From an uncultured Oscillospiraceae bacterium (GTDB taxonomy: Bacteria; Bacillota; Clostridia; Oscillospirales; Oscillospiraceae), in assembly GCA_934589065.1 (NCBI GenBank), contig CAKTNN010000004.1, forward strand, positions 13,134-77,133: 64,000 bases of DNA, read 5' to 3'. Numbering within the stretch: the first letter of the stretch is position 1; every line of letters begins with the position of its first letter. The notes beneath the pieces are model-generated. The model had not been told where the DNA came from and made no database searches. It saw nothing but the letters and a program-made list of their open reading frames with translations. Below, piece after piece: positions 50,745 through 60,052 of this stretch. The translations under genes and the position numbers were made by a program.

Positions 50745-50889
50745 AGCAGCCACCTCCCAGAAAACGCAGGTTGGAAATGAATTCTATAAGACACAGTTTA
50801 CCACATCCTAACCAAAAGGAAAACAGGCAAAATGTAAACTTCACGCAAAAACTTGGGGGAAATAAAAAGAAACCCTTGCAAAACGAAAA

Positions 50890-50994
50890 AACTGTCATTG
50901 CAAACCAGTTCCTAAACTGGTGTGGCAAGCCCCCACAGAAGTAAAATTCAGGGGGATTCCCACGGCGGTGTTCACACCGCCTCGGAATGACAGT
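50890..50994. repeat. Composite palindromic repeat element
   Basis: A 105-bp unit is bounded by ACTGTCATTG and GAATGACAGT. Inside lie the inverted pairs CCAGT...ACTGG and CGGCGGTG...CACCGC. Similar pieces (CACACCAGTCTG...ACTGGTTCGCAATGAC and GTCATTCCGAGGC...GCCGTGGGAATC) recur in 61230-61480. The other bases from 50760 to 51037 show no gene. Confidence 0.75.
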
Positions 50995-51037
50995 TGTTTC
51001 CTCATTATATTCTTGTAATCGTCCGCCGGGAAAGCCC

Positions 51038-52123
51038 TTATTCGGTGGTTTCCTCTGTGGCGGCGTTGGCGGTCTTGGCAGCCTCCAGGGTCTTGGCGGC
51101 GCTCAGGGGGCGCAGGACGCTATACTTATCAAACCGGGTATCGTTGGTGGTTGCCAGGAAAACGATCTGGGATTCCCTGTCCGGCACGGTGGCCTTTTCC
51201 ACGGAGGAATCCACATCCTTTGCCTCAATTCCCTGCAAATAGATTCGGGAGCGGGCCCCTTCCGGCAAGGTCAGGCTGGGGTCGCTGGTGCCGAAGGACA
51301 GGGTGAAGGTTCCGCTGTCGGAGGCGGTGGAAGTCAGCAGGTTATTCATGGCGTTTTGCAGGGCCTCGGTTCTGTCCTTGTCGTAGACGTATTTATCGGT
51401 GTTCGGGAACTGGAAGTTTGCCAGCACAACCTCGTGGAAGCCCATGTTTTTCAGCTCCAGCACGGCGGAGGTGATCCAGCTTTGCACACCGGCGGAGGCG
51501 GGATCCAGCCAGTAGCAGCCCTCGCCATCCATCCACAGACCGACCCGGCTGGTCATATACAGGCCGCTGGTGACGTTGGCATTGCCGTACATATAGTCCT
51601 GGAAGGCGGAAATCCGGGCGATCATATAGTAGCCCTTGCTTTTCAGTCGCCGAACAAATTCATCCACCTGCTGCACCGGGGCGCTGGCGGACTGCACTGC
51701 GCCGGAAATGGCGGAAGAATAGTAGAAGGTGCCGTAGCCGCCCTTCATATCCACCAGGATGGGCGTGCCGGTGGGAACCACATCCAGGTTCTCCATGGCC
51801 CCCGCCATATCTTTGACCATGGAGGCATAGTCCAGATAGTAACCGTTGATGGGGGTCAGGTCTTTGCTGATGGAGATGGCATCCGAGCCTTCGTTATAGA
51901 AGATGGAAACGCCGCCCTGGGCTTCCGGCTTTACGGCCTCTACCCCGGCAAAGCCTGCGGGCTCATTTTCAAAATCCAGCTTTGCGCCATCGGAGCTGTA
52001 TACCACATAGCGCTCCAGCCAGATCACACTGCAAAACCAGACAACCAGCCCGATTACGGCAATGATGAGGACGGTGAGTCCCAGACTGCGCAGGCGGCGT
52101 TTGGTGCGAAAGGTCATTCTCAT
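51038..52123 (-). CDS. DUF4015-like putative glycoside hydrolase, membrane-anchored
   Basis: The 361-residue protein starts with basic residues and one membrane helix (about residues 13-36), so it is anchored with the rest outside. The exported part has TPILVDMKGGYGTFYY, VRRLKSKGYYMIARISAFQD and GFHEVVLANFQFPN, which follow the strand pattern of DUF4015 putative glycoside hydrolases. Usual catalytic acids are not obvious, so activity is uncertain. It ends in an Ala/Glu-rich tail. AAAGGAG overlaps the prmA stop, indicating coupling. Confidence 0.7.
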   Translation of the reverse strand: MRMTFRTKRRLRSLGLTVLIIAVIGLVVWFCSVIWLERYVVYSSDGAKLDFENEPAGFAGVEAVKPEAQGGVSIFYNEGSDAISISKDLTPINGYYLDYASMVKDMAGAMENLDVVPTGTPILVDMKGGYGTFYYSSAISGAVQSASAPVQQVDEFVRRLKSKGYYMIARISAFQDYMYGNANVTSGLYMTSRVGLWMDGEGCYWLDPASAGVQSWITSAVLELKNMGFHEVVLANFQFPNTDKYVYDKDRTEALQNAMNNLLTSTASDSGTFTLSFGTSDPSLTLPEGARSRIYLQGIEAKDVDSSVEKATVPDRESQIVFLATTNDTRFDKYSVLRPLSAAKTLEAAKTANAATEETTE

Positions 52124-52129
52124 GGGTGG

Positions 52130-53071
52130 TTACTCCTTTGCGATTTTGGCGGTGACACAGCGCCACTCCTCTTTTTCCCGGATGGAGGTGACGGCGATTC
52201 CTGCCTTTTTCAGGGCGTCCAGTACATCTGCCAGCCTGGTGTCCAGAATGCCGGAGAGGATCAGAGTGGTGTTTTCCCCCAGAAATTCCGGAAGAACCGG
52301 GCTCAGACCGATAATCACATCTGCAACGATGTTTACCAGCACCAGGCCGTATTGTTTTGCTGCCAGGGTATCCATCAGACCCTTGTCTGCGGTGACGTTT
52401 CCGGTGAGGGCGGTGAATTCCGGGAAAGCGAAGCCGTTATATCCGGCGTTTTCCCGGGCGATATCCTCGGCCTTGGGGTCGATATCCACGCCAACGGCGC
52501 TTTCTGCCCCCAGACGCAGGGCGGTGATGGAGAGAATGCCGCTGCCGCTGCCTAAGTCCAGGCAGTGCATTCCGGGGGCGACGGTTTCCTCCATGGCTTC
52601 CATTACCATTTGGGTGGAGGGGTGCGCCCCGGTTCCAAAGGTCAGACCGGGATCCAGGATCACCTTTTTCCGATTCGTTTCGTAGCTGTCTTCCAGCCAG
52701 TAGGGAAGCACCACCAGCTTTTTGCCCACCTCCTGAGGGGGATAGTTTTCCTTCCAGCTCTCTTCCCAGTTGGTTTCCGGCAGTGCCTTTACCGTAATGG
52801 GCAGATTCTTTTCCGCGGCGTAGTCCTGCAAAACCTGAAGCCGCTGGGTTTCCGTATCCTCCAGGTAGAGCTTTACCCGGCTCAGGCCCTGCAGGCTCTT
52901 TTCCAGACTTTCATCGATATAATCCCAATATTCCCGGTTTTCCTCCAGGAAGGTTTCAAATTCCTGCTGATCCTCAATGCACAGGTCTTCGTAGCCCAAT
53001 CCCGTCAGCGCCGTAGCCAGCGCGTTTACGGAACCGGGCTGGGTGTTGAGGGTAATTTCCAGCCAAGCCAT
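52130..53071 (-). CDS. prmA: Ribosomal protein L11 methyltransferase
   Basis: The 313-residue protein has the PrmA N-terminal substrate-recognition domain (AWLEITLNTQPGSVNALAT) and a Rossmann methyltransferase with LDPGLTFGTGAHPSTQM, LDLGSGSGILSI (SAM site) and VNIVADVI, the NxxA motif. It trimethylates L11 on several amino groups. ATG 53071 follows AAGGAGGG. The insertion YWDYIDESLEKSL near residue 60 is common in clostridial forms. Confidence 0.95.
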   Translation of the reverse strand: MAWLEITLNTQPGSVNALATALTGLGYEDLCIEDQQEFETFLEENREYWDYIDESLEKSLQGLSRVKLYLEDTETQRLQVLQDYAAEKNLPITVKALPETNWEESWKENYPPQEVGKKLVVLPYWLEDSYETNRKKVILDPGLTFGTGAHPSTQMVMEAMEETVAPGMHCLDLGSGSGILSITALRLGAESAVGVDIDPKAEDIARENAGYNGFAFPEFTALTGNVTADKGLMDTLAAKQYGLVLVNIVADVIIGLSPVLPEFLGENTTLILSGILDTRLADVLDALKKAGIAVTSIREKEEWRCVTAKIAKE

Positions 53072-53091
53072 TCCAGGCCCTCCTTGGTTTT

Positions 53092-53128
53092 GTACAAGTG
53101 TACATATAATCAATCATACATTGTACAG
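53092..53128. promoter_or_regulatory. TGTACA repeats upstream of prmA
   Basis: TGTACA-AG-TGTACA (53092-53105) and a third TGTACA (53123-53128) lie between the divergent prmA and yfmF genes. They look like an operator, but the regulator is not known and chance cannot be excluded. Confidence 0.3.
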
Positions 53129-53263
53129 CAAAAAACGGGAAAAGACAACGGGAAAGCTATGAATTTTTTGCAAAATGAACCTTCCGGGAAATTTTCCAAT
53201 ATCCCTTTCTATTTCCGGCAAAATAGTATATAATAAGCGGTACTGCTTGCAAAGGAGTATCCT

Positions 53264-54547
53264 ATGATCGAACGAATGGAATTGTATCCCGGTATCCGTT
53301 TCAGTGCATACACGGATAGCCGGTTCAAACAGAATTGCTTCAGCATTCAGTATGTGCGGAAAATGGACCGGGCAGAGGCTGCCATGAATGCCCTGATTCC
53401 CAGCGTACTGCTCCGGGGCACAAAAAGCGCCAGGAATCTGCGGGAAATCACCCTGCGGCTGGATGAGCTCTATGGGGCCTCGGTCAGTGCCGTTTCCCGC
53501 CGGGCAGGGGACTACCAGACCACCGGATTTTATGTCAGCCTGATGGACGACCGCTTTGCCCTGGAGGGGGAGAGCGTGCTGAAAAAGACCATTTCCTTTG
53601 TGAAGGAACTGCTTTTCGACTACCCCACCCAACAGGGCGGCTTCCTGCCGGAGTTTGTGGAGGGAGAAAAGACCAACCAGATTGCCGCCATTGAGGCGGA
53701 GCTCAACGATAAGCGGGTGTATGCCGCCCGGCAGCTGCTGGAAGAGATGTGCCGGGAGGATCCCTTTGGCATTCCCCGGATGGGGCAGCCTCAGGATGTG
53801 GCTGCCATTACCCCCCAGGGCCTGCTGCAGCACTATCTGCGGGTGCGCCGGGAGAGCCCGGTACAGCTTTACTACGTGGGTTCCGGAAAGCCGGAGGAGG
53901 TTGCCGAGAGCCTGCGGGATATGTTTGCATCGGAAGAGCGGGCGTATATGCCGCTGCCGGAGCAGACGGAGCTGAAGCTTTCCCAGGGACGGGACATCCG
54001 GGAGAAAATGGAGGTGGCCCAGGGAAAGCTGTGCATGGGCTTTTATACCCCAAAAACCAACCGGACGGAGGATTTTGCCGCCATGCAGGTGACAAACGGC
54101 ATTTTTGGCGGGGACGTGACCTCCAAGCTGTTCCAGAACGTGCGGGAAAAGCAGAGCCTGTGCTACAGCATTGCATCCAGCTACTACAGTGCCAAGGGCG
54201 TGGTGCTGGTTTCCGCCGGAATTGATTTTGACAAGGAAAACCACACGAGACAGGAAATCCTGGCTCAGCTGGAAAGTATGCGCCGGGGAGGAATCTCCGA
54301 TGCGGAGCTCCTCAGCGCCAAGGAGGCCCTGATCTCCGCCCTGCGGGGCGTACACGATTCCCCGGCCTCCATTGAAGGCTACTATGCCGCCATGGAGCTT
54401 GGGGGCAGCGGGCTGACCCCCCAGAGCCATACCCAGGCACTGGAAAAGGTAACCTGGGAGGACGTGGTGCGGTGCGCCAAGGCCCTGCAGCTCCACAGCA
54501 CCTATTTCCTGGAAGGAGGCAACAGCGATGCAGCAGACGGAGTATAA
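53264..54547 (+). CDS. yfmF: M16 peptidase-like protein, non-catalytic partner (YfmF)
   Basis: The 427-residue protein has the M16 (insulinase-like) fold but lacks the HxxEH zinc motif; the corresponding region reads ALIPSVLLRGTKSARNLREI. It pairs with the following HxxEH protein, as YfmF/YfmH do in Bacillus, where they are linked to elongation factor P modification. AAAGGAG precedes the ATG. It overlaps yfmH by 20 bases. Confidence 0.85.
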   Translation: MIERMELYPGIRFSAYTDSRFKQNCFSIQYVRKMDRAEAAMNALIPSVLLRGTKSARNLREITLRLDELYGASVSAVSRRAGDYQTTGFYVSLMDDRFALEGESVLKKTISFVKELLFDYPTQQGGFLPEFVEGEKTNQIAAIEAELNDKRVYAARQLLEEMCREDPFGIPRMGQPQDVAAITPQGLLQHYLRVRRESPVQLYYVGSGKPEEVAESLRDMFASEERAYMPLPEQTELKLSQGRDIREKMEVAQGKLCMGFYTPKTNRTEDFAAMQVTNGIFGGDVTSKLFQNVREKQSLCYSIASSYYSAKGVVLVSAGIDFDKENHTRQEILAQLESMRRGGISDAELLSAKEALISALRGVHDSPASIEGYYAAMELGGSGLTPQSHTQALEKVTWEDVVRCAKALQLHSTYFLEGGNSDAADGV

Positions 54548-55817
54548 GCAGCTGGACGAGCGGGTCTACCGGGAAACTTTGCCCAACGGCCTGCAGGTTA
54601 CGGTGGTTCCCCGAAAGGGCTTCCAGAAAAAGATTGCCTATTTTGTCACGGATTTTGGCTCTATCCATACTTCCTTCCGGCTGGACGGGAAGGAATACAG
54701 CGTTCCTGCGGGGATCGCCCACTACTTGGAGCACAAGATGTTTGACCTGCCGGGGGGCCGGGATGTAACGGCGGAATTTGCGGCCCTGGGGGCCAATGCC
54801 AATGCCTTTACCAGCTACGATATGACGGCCTACTATTTTACCTGTACCGCCCAATTCCGGGAGTGCCTGAAGCTGCTGCTGGAATTTGTATCCACCCCTT
54901 ATTTTACCCAGGAGAGCGTGGAGAAAGAGCGGGGGATTATCGATCAGGAAATTGGCATGAATGAGGATGCCCCGGATAGCGTGGGCTTTGAAATGCTGGC
55001 AAAGGCCATGTACAGCAAGCACCCCATCCGGGTCCCGATCCTGGGAACCTCGGAGACCATCCGGCAGATCACTCCGGAAAATCTCTATCTGTGCCACCGG
55101 GCCTTTTATGCGCCGGGAAATATGATACTGTGTGTGCTGGGAGATGTGGAGCCGGAGGAGGTTGCAGCCATTGCCCGGCAGGTGCTGGGGGATACCCCCG
55201 GCAGCGTGGGGGAAAAGCTCCGGGACTGGGAGGAACCCCTGACCCCGGAAACGCCTCTGGTGCGCCGGGAAATGGAAATCTCCATGCCCACCTTTACCCT
55301 GGCTTTTAAATGCCGGTGTCCCGGCTCCGGAGAGAATGCCATCCGTCAGGAGATGGTGGCGGACCTGGCGGCGGAAGCGCTGCTGGGAGAATCCTCCGAC
55401 CTCTATCTGAAATTGTATGAGCAGGGGTTGATTGACGGCTCCTTCGGCGGCGGCTTTGAAACCGTGGATGGCTGCGCCCTTTTGACCTGCGGCGGCGACA
55501 GCAAAAATCCCCAGGAAGTAATGGAGGCCATTTTGAAGCGGGCGGAGGAAATGCGCCATACCGGTATCCCGGAGGCGGACTTCCAACGGATGAAGCGCAG
55601 TGCCCTGGGCCGGAGAATCAAGAGCCTGGATTCCTTCGATGCCACCTGCTTCCGGCTGTGTGCCTACCATTTCAGCGACTTTGATTACTTCCGATTCCCG
55701 GAGGTATACAGAGGCATTGAGAAAAAAGATGTGGAGGCATTCCTTGCAGAAGCGGTTACCCGGGAGCGGGCAGCCCTTGCCATCATTGACCCCATCTCCA
55801 AGGAGGAAAACAAATGA
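54528..55817 (+). CDS. yfmH: M16 family zinc peptidase (YfmH)
   Basis: The 429-residue protein has the active M16 motif HYLEH at residues 65-69 and a distal glutamate in EKERGIIDQEIGMNED. It is the catalytic partner of the YfmF-like protein. The ATG lies inside the end of yfmF behind GGAGG. Its stop overlaps the lgt start, so all three are co-translated. Confidence 0.9.
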   Translation: MQQTEYKQLDERVYRETLPNGLQVTVVPRKGFQKKIAYFVTDFGSIHTSFRLDGKEYSVPAGIAHYLEHKMFDLPGGRDVTAEFAALGANANAFTSYDMTAYYFTCTAQFRECLKLLLEFVSTPYFTQESVEKERGIIDQEIGMNEDAPDSVGFEMLAKAMYSKHPIRVPILGTSETIRQITPENLYLCHRAFYAPGNMILCVLGDVEPEEVAAIARQVLGDTPGSVGEKLRDWEEPLTPETPLVRREMEISMPTFTLAFKCRCPGSGENAIRQEMVADLAAEALLGESSDLYLKLYEQGLIDGSFGGGFETVDGCALLTCGGDSKNPQEVMEAILKRAEEMRHTGIPEADFQRMKRSALGRRIKSLDSFDATCFRLCAYHFSDFDYFRFPEVYRGIEKKDVEAFLAEAVTRERAALAIIDPISKEENK

Positions 55818-56713
55818 ATCTCAATCCTGCAAACTATTCTACCATCTCCTTCCCACTGCTGGGAATTGAGGTGAACCCCATTCGCTCCCTGCAGCTGGGG
55901 CCTTTGACCATCCACCTGTACGGGGCGGTGATTGCCTTCGGCCTGCTGCTGGCAGGAATCTATTGCTGCCGCAGAAGCAAGCGGGCAGGCCTGACGGAGG
56001 ACGATATTCTGGATGGAATCCTGTGGATCACGCCCTTTGCCGTTCTCTGCGCCCGGGCCTACTACTGCGCTTTCAGCTGGAGCGAATATGCCGATAACCC
56101 CATATCCGTGCTGTATATCTGGAATGGCGGCCTTGCCATCTACGGCGCGGTGCTGGGCGCCTTTGTAGGCGTGGTGGTGTACTGCAAGATCAAAAAGTGC
56201 TCCTTGCCCGCCCTTCTGGACCTGGTGGTGATTGGCTTTCTCATCGGGCAGCTGGTGGGCCGCTGGGGCAACTTCTTCAACCGGGAGGCCTTCGGTGCAC
56301 CGACCCAGGCCTTTAGCCGTATGGGCCTATACAATACCGTGACGGGCCAGTGGGAATACTACCATCCCACCTTCCTGTACGAGAGCCTGTGGAATCTGGC
56401 AGGATTTCTCCTGCTGAACTTCCTCTCTCCCAAGCGGAAGTATGACGGTCAGATTGCTCTGGGCTACGTTGCCTGGTACGGCCTGGGCAGAGCCATGATC
56501 GAGGGTCTGCGGATGGACAGCCTTTACTGGGGCTCCTTCCGGGTCAGCCAGGTCCTGGCAGGCTGCAGCTGCGCTGCGGCGGTGGCAGCGCTGATCATTC
56601 TGCATTTTAAGCCCCACGACCGGGAAAACCTGGCGGAAAACCGCTATGCCCGGGCATTGGAGGAGAAAGCCCGGCAGGAAGCGGAAGAAAAGCAGGAGAA
56701 TGCCGAATCTTGA
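55814..56713 (+). CDS. lgt: Prolipoprotein diacylglyceryl transferase
   Basis: The 299-residue membrane protein has seven helices and the Lgt signature GQLVGRWGNFFNREAFG, with the early HLYGAVIAFGLLLAG. Lgt moves a diacylglyceryl group from phosphatidylglycerol to the lipobox cysteine of lipoproteins at the membrane. It is needed, for example, for the TAXI binding protein of this window. The charged C-terminal tail (about 30 residues) is longer than usual. Confidence 0.95.
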   Translation: MNLNPANYSTISFPLLGIEVNPIRSLQLGPLTIHLYGAVIAFGLLLAGIYCCRRSKRAGLTEDDILDGILWITPFAVLCARAYYCAFSWSEYADNPISVLYIWNGGLAIYGAVLGAFVGVVVYCKIKKCSLPALLDLVVIGFLIGQLVGRWGNFFNREAFGAPTQAFSRMGLYNTVTGQWEYYHPTFLYESLWNLAGFLLLNFLSPKRKYDGQIALGYVAWYGLGRAMIEGLRMDSLYWGSFRVSQVLAGCSCAAAVAALIILHFKPHDRENLAENRYARALEEKARQEAEEKQENAES

Positions 56714-56738
56714 CTTTCTTTTCCTTCTAATATATGAT
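56710..56738 (+). promoter_or_regulatory. Promoter of the SAM-hydrolase/ECF operon
   Basis: TTGACT (56710-56715), 17 bases, TATGAT (56733-56738). The leader of about 40 bases is too short for a known vitamin riboswitch. Confidence 0.6.
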
Positions 56739-56785
56739 AACCGGGAAAGAAAGCGATTACAGACATACTTGAGGGGGAGTTACCT

Positions 56786-57628
56786 ATGAAACCTCTTGTT
56801 TTTCAGTCGGATTTTGGCCTTGTGGATGGGGCGGTCAGCGCTATGTATGGCGTTGCCTACTGTGTGAACCCGGACCTGAAAATCCATGACCTGACCCATG
56901 ACATTACGCCCTATTCTATATGGGAGGCCAGCTACCGGCTGATTCAGACGGTGAACTACTGGCCTAATGATACGGTATTTGTTTCCGTGGTGGACCCCGG
57001 AGTGGGCAGCGACCGAAAGAGCATCGTCGCCCGAACCAATTCCGGCAGATACATTGTTACCCCGGACAACGGAACCCTGACCCACGTGCTGCGTCTGGAG
57101 GGAGTTTCCGCCGTGCGGGAAATTGACGAGCGGGTAAACCGCCTGCCCAATTCCGGGGAAAGCTACACCTTCTACGGTCGGGATGTGTACGCTTATACGG
57201 GGGCGCGGCTGGCTGCGGGAATCATCTCCTTTGAGGAGGTGGGGCCGGAGCTCAGCGTGGACTCCCTGGTAAGACTTCCGGTGGTGGAGCCCTACCTGGA
57301 CGGAAAAGCGGTATGCGGCACGGTGGATGTGCTGGATGTGCGCTTTGGCTCTCTCTGGACAAACATCCCCCGGGAGCTCTTCCTGAAAATCGGCGCCCAT
57401 TACGGCGACCGGCTGAGCATTACCATTGAAAACGATACCCGTACCGTCTACCGCAATATCATTCTGTTTGCCAAGAGCTTTGCCGAGGTTTACATTGGCG
57501 AGGCCCTGGCCTACGTCAACAGTTTGGACTGCATGGCGGTGGCTATCAACCAGGGCTCCTTTGCCCGGGCCTACAACATCGGCACGGGAAACTCCTGGCG
57601 CATCCGTATGGAAGTATTCCAAATGTAG
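56786..57628 (+). CDS. SAM hydrolase (DUF62, SAM hydroxide adenosyltransferase)
   Basis: The 280-residue protein matches the SAM hydroxide adenosyltransferase/fluorinase-like family: VFQSDFGLVDGAVSAMYGVA holds the N-terminal Asp, IHDLTHDITPYSI and VSVVDPGVGSDRKSIVA the substrate-binding loops, and TPDNGTLTHV a further conserved part. It should split SAM to adenosine and methionine with water. It is the first gene of an operon with a complete ECF transporter. GGGGGAG precedes the ATG. Confidence 0.92.
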   Translation: MKPLVFQSDFGLVDGAVSAMYGVAYCVNPDLKIHDLTHDITPYSIWEASYRLIQTVNYWPNDTVFVSVVDPGVGSDRKSIVARTNSGRYIVTPDNGTLTHVLRLEGVSAVREIDERVNRLPNSGESYTFYGRDVYAYTGARLAAGIISFEEVGPELSVDSLVRLPVVEPYLDGKAVCGTVDVLDVRFGSLWTNIPRELFLKIGAHYGDRLSITIENDTRTVYRNIILFAKSFAEVYIGEALAYVNSLDCMAVAINQGSFARAYNIGTGNSWRIRMEVFQM

Positions 57629-57679
57629 AAATTTAGTGCCTGCCAAGGCTCTAAATATAAAATTCACGGAGGTAGAATC

Positions 57680-58228
57680 ATGAAGAAGTTTTCTGTTAAA
57701 ACCATCGTTGCCATTGGCATCGGCGCGGCGCTGTTCTTTGTGCTGGGCCGGTTTGTGGCAATCCCCAGCCCTGTGCCCAACACCAATATTTCCGTTCAGT
57801 ACGGCCTTCTGGCATTTATGTCCGTGGCCTACGGCCCGGTTGCCGGTGCGCTCATCGGCTTCATCGGTCACGCCCTGATTGACTTCAGCTACGGCTGGGG
57901 AATATGGTGGAGCTGGGTAATCGCTTCCGGCGTGTTTGGCCTGCTGATGGGCTATGCCGCAAAGCTGCTGAAAATGGACGAAGCCGAGATGGGCAAGAAG
58001 GGCCTGGTCAAGTTCAATCTGGCCCAGGTGGTGTGCCACCTGATCTGCTGGTTCCTGGTAGCTCCCGTTCTGGATGTGTACATGATGGGCGAGCCCTGGG
58101 ATAAGCTGCTGGCACAGGGCCTGGTTGCCGGCATTGCCAATGCCGTTACCACTGCCATTGTGGGTTCTTTGCTGTGTGTTGCTTATGCAGCCACCAAGAC
58201 CAAGGCAGGCAGCCTGACCAAGCAGTAA
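57680..58228 (+). CDS. ECF transporter S component, UPF0397 family
   Basis: The 182-residue membrane protein has about five or six helices and the UPF0397 start (FSVKTIVAIGIGAALFFVLG) with SVQYGLLAFMSVAYGPVAGA. It is the substrate-binding subunit of an energy-coupling-factor importer. The family is often labelled riboflavin-related, but the substrate of this one is not known; nearby SAM hydrolase makes adenosine or a SAM-related compound worth considering. Hairpins follow the stop. Confidence 0.88.
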   Translation: MKKFSVKTIVAIGIGAALFFVLGRFVAIPSPVPNTNISVQYGLLAFMSVAYGPVAGALIGFIGHALIDFSYGWGIWWSWVIASGVFGLLMGYAAKLLKMDEAEMGKKGLVKFNLAQVVCHLICWFLVAPVLDVYMMGEPWDKLLAQGLVAGIANAVTTAIVGSLLCVAYAATKTKAGSLTKQ

Positions 58229-58237
58229 AAGATATCT

Positions 58238-58268
58238 GCCGGCCCGCTTGGGCGGGCCGGCGATTTTT
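58238..58268 (+). terminator. Intra-operon terminator after the S component
   Basis: GCCGGCCCGC and GCGGGCCGGC form a 10-bp GC-only stem around TTGG with a T-run. It would make the S component more abundant than the ATPase and T component. Confidence 0.85.
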
Positions 58269-58277
58269 CCCCAAGGG

Positions 58278-58324
58278 TGCGGCAAAGGATGCACCGGAAG
58301 ACTTCCGGAGTATCCTTTACCGCA
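58278..58324 (+). other. Long imperfect hairpin before the ECF ATPase
   Basis: TGCGGCAAAGGAT and ATCCTTTACCGCA pair with one mismatch, enclosing CCGGAAG-A-CTTCCGG. No T-run follows; AAAGGAGG lies right after it. It may control or protect the downstream message. Confidence 0.5.
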
Positions 58325-58348
58325 TCAGATCAGAAAGGAGGCCCGGCT

Positions 58349-60052
58349 TTGGAGCCTATTATTTCCTTTGAACATTTCGGCTTTCAGTACACCGCCCAGG
58401 CGGAGCCGACGCTCTATGATATCAACCTGACCGTCTCCAAGGGGGAGAAGGTGCTGATTGCCGGGCCCTCCGGCTGCGGAAAATCCACCCTGGCCCACTG
58501 CATGAACGGTCTGATTCCCAATTCCTACTCCGGAAAATCCACGGGCAGCCTGACCGTTGGAGGAAAGGACGCCAAAACCTTGAGCCTATTTGACCTGTCC
58601 GGGGTGGTGGGCACGGTTTTGCAGGATTCCGATGGACAGTTTATTGGCCTGACCGTGGCAGAGGACATGGCCTTTGCACTGGAAAACGACTGCATGGGCC
58701 AGAAGGAAATGAAGACGCTGGTGGAGAAGATTGCCGACGTGGTGGATGTGACCCAGGTGCTCTCCCATGCCCCCAGTGAGATTTCCGGCGGGCAGAAGCA
58801 GCGGGTTGCTCTGGGAGGCGTAATGGTTTCCGGGGTAGATGTGCTGCTGTTCGACGAGCCCCTGGCAAACCTGGATCCTGCCACCGGGAAAAAAGCCGTG
58901 GAGCTGATCGATGAAATCCAAAAGCGCACCGGCTGTGCCGTGGTGATCATTGAGCACCGGCTGGAAGATGTGCTCCACTGCCCCGTGGACCGGATTGTGC
59001 TGATGGGAGAGGGGAGAATTCTCTACAATGGCGACCCGGACAGCCTCCTGTGCGGCGAACTGCTGCAGGCCGGCGGCATTCGGGAGCCTTTGTATGTTAC
59101 GGCGCTGAAATACGCAGGCGTTGCCCTGACCCCGGATATGCAGGTCAGCCGCCTGAAAGAACTCAAACTTTCCCCGGAGCAACGGGAACAGGTGGTTCGG
59201 TGGTTTCATGCCCAGAAGGAGCCGCCCCAGGAGGAAAAGCAAAAAGAGCTTCTCCGGGCGGAAAATATCGATTTTACCTACGATGGGGGCCACCATGCCC
59301 TCAAGGGCATCAGCTTGCGCATTGACCAGGGGGAGATGCTCAGCATTGTGGGCACCAATGGCGCGGGAAAATCCACCTTCTCCAAGGTTTTGTGCGGATT
59401 TGAAACACCTCAGAAGGGCAGCCTTACCATGGACGGGGAGGATCTAAGCCGCTATTCCATTAAGGAACGGGCGGATTTCATCGGTTATGTGATGCAGAAT
59501 CCCAACCAGATGATTTCCAAGACGAAGATTTTTGATGAGGTGGCTCTGGGCCTGGTGAACCGTGGGGCTGCCCCAGAGGAGATTCAGACCAGGGTAGAGG
59601 CGGTGCTGAAAACCTGCGGGCTGTATCCCTTCCGCAATTGGCCCGTGTCTGCCCTGAGCTACGGTCAGAAGAAGCGGGTGACCATTGCATCCATTCTGGT
59701 GCTGGAGCCCAAGATCATTCTTTTGGATGAGCCCACTGCCGGACAGGATTTGCATCACTATACCCAGATCATGGATTTTCTGGCGGAGCTGAACCGAAAG
59801 GGGACCACCGTGGTGCTTATCACCCACGATATGCACCTGATGCTGGAGTACACCCCCAGGGCGGTGGTGTTCCACGATGGGCGCGTGATTGCCGATGCCA
59901 GTGCCGCCCAGGTGCTGAATTCCCGGGAAATTGTGGAAACGGCCCACCTGAAGGAAACCTCCCTCTATCACCTGGCAAACCTCTGCGGGATTGAGGAGCG
60001 GGAGGAATTCACCCGGCGATTTATTGCCGCAGACCGGGAGGCGCGCAGATGA
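58349..60052 (+). CDS. ECF transporter ATPase, two domains fused (A1-A2)
   Basis: The 567-residue protein contains two ABC ATPase domains. The first has Walker A GPSGCGKS (residues 39-46), signature SGGQKQR and Walker B LLFDEP. The second has GTNGAGKS (335-342), a divergent signature SYGQKKR, and IILLDEPTAGQD. It powers vitamin uptake with the S and T components. The start is TTG at 58349, seven bases after AAAGGAGG; no ATG is nearby in frame. Its stop overlaps ecfT. Confidence 0.93.
   Translation: MEPIISFEHFGFQYTAQAEPTLYDINLTVSKGEKVLIAGPSGCGKSTLAHCMNGLIPNSYSGKSTGSLTVGGKDAKTLSLFDLSGVVGTVLQDSDGQFIGLTVAEDMAFALENDCMGQKEMKTLVEKIADVVDVTQVLSHAPSEISGGQKQRVALGGVMVSGVDVLLFDEPLANLDPATGKKAVELIDEIQKRTGCAVVIIEHRLEDVLHCPVDRIVLMGEGRILYNGDPDSLLCGELLQAGGIREPLYVTALKYAGVALTPDMQVSRLKELKLSPEQREQVVRWFHAQKEPPQEEKQKELLRAENIDFTYDGGHHALKGISLRIDQGEMLSIVGTNGAGKSTFSKVLCGFETPQKGSLTMDGEDLSRYSIKERADFIGYVMQNPNQMISKTKIFDEVALGLVNRGAAPEEIQTRVEAVLKTCGLYPFRNWPVSALSYGQKKRVTIASILVLEPKIILLDEPTAGQDLHHYTQIMDFLAELNRKGTTVVLITHDMHLMLEYTPRAVVFHDGRVIADASAAQVLNSREIVETAHLKETSLYHLANLCGIEEREEFTRRFIAADREARR

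Noticed and set aside
56714..56785. FMN or other vitamin riboswitch ahead of the ECF operon
   Set aside because: The leader is only about 40 bases and shows none of the conserved aptamer pieces.
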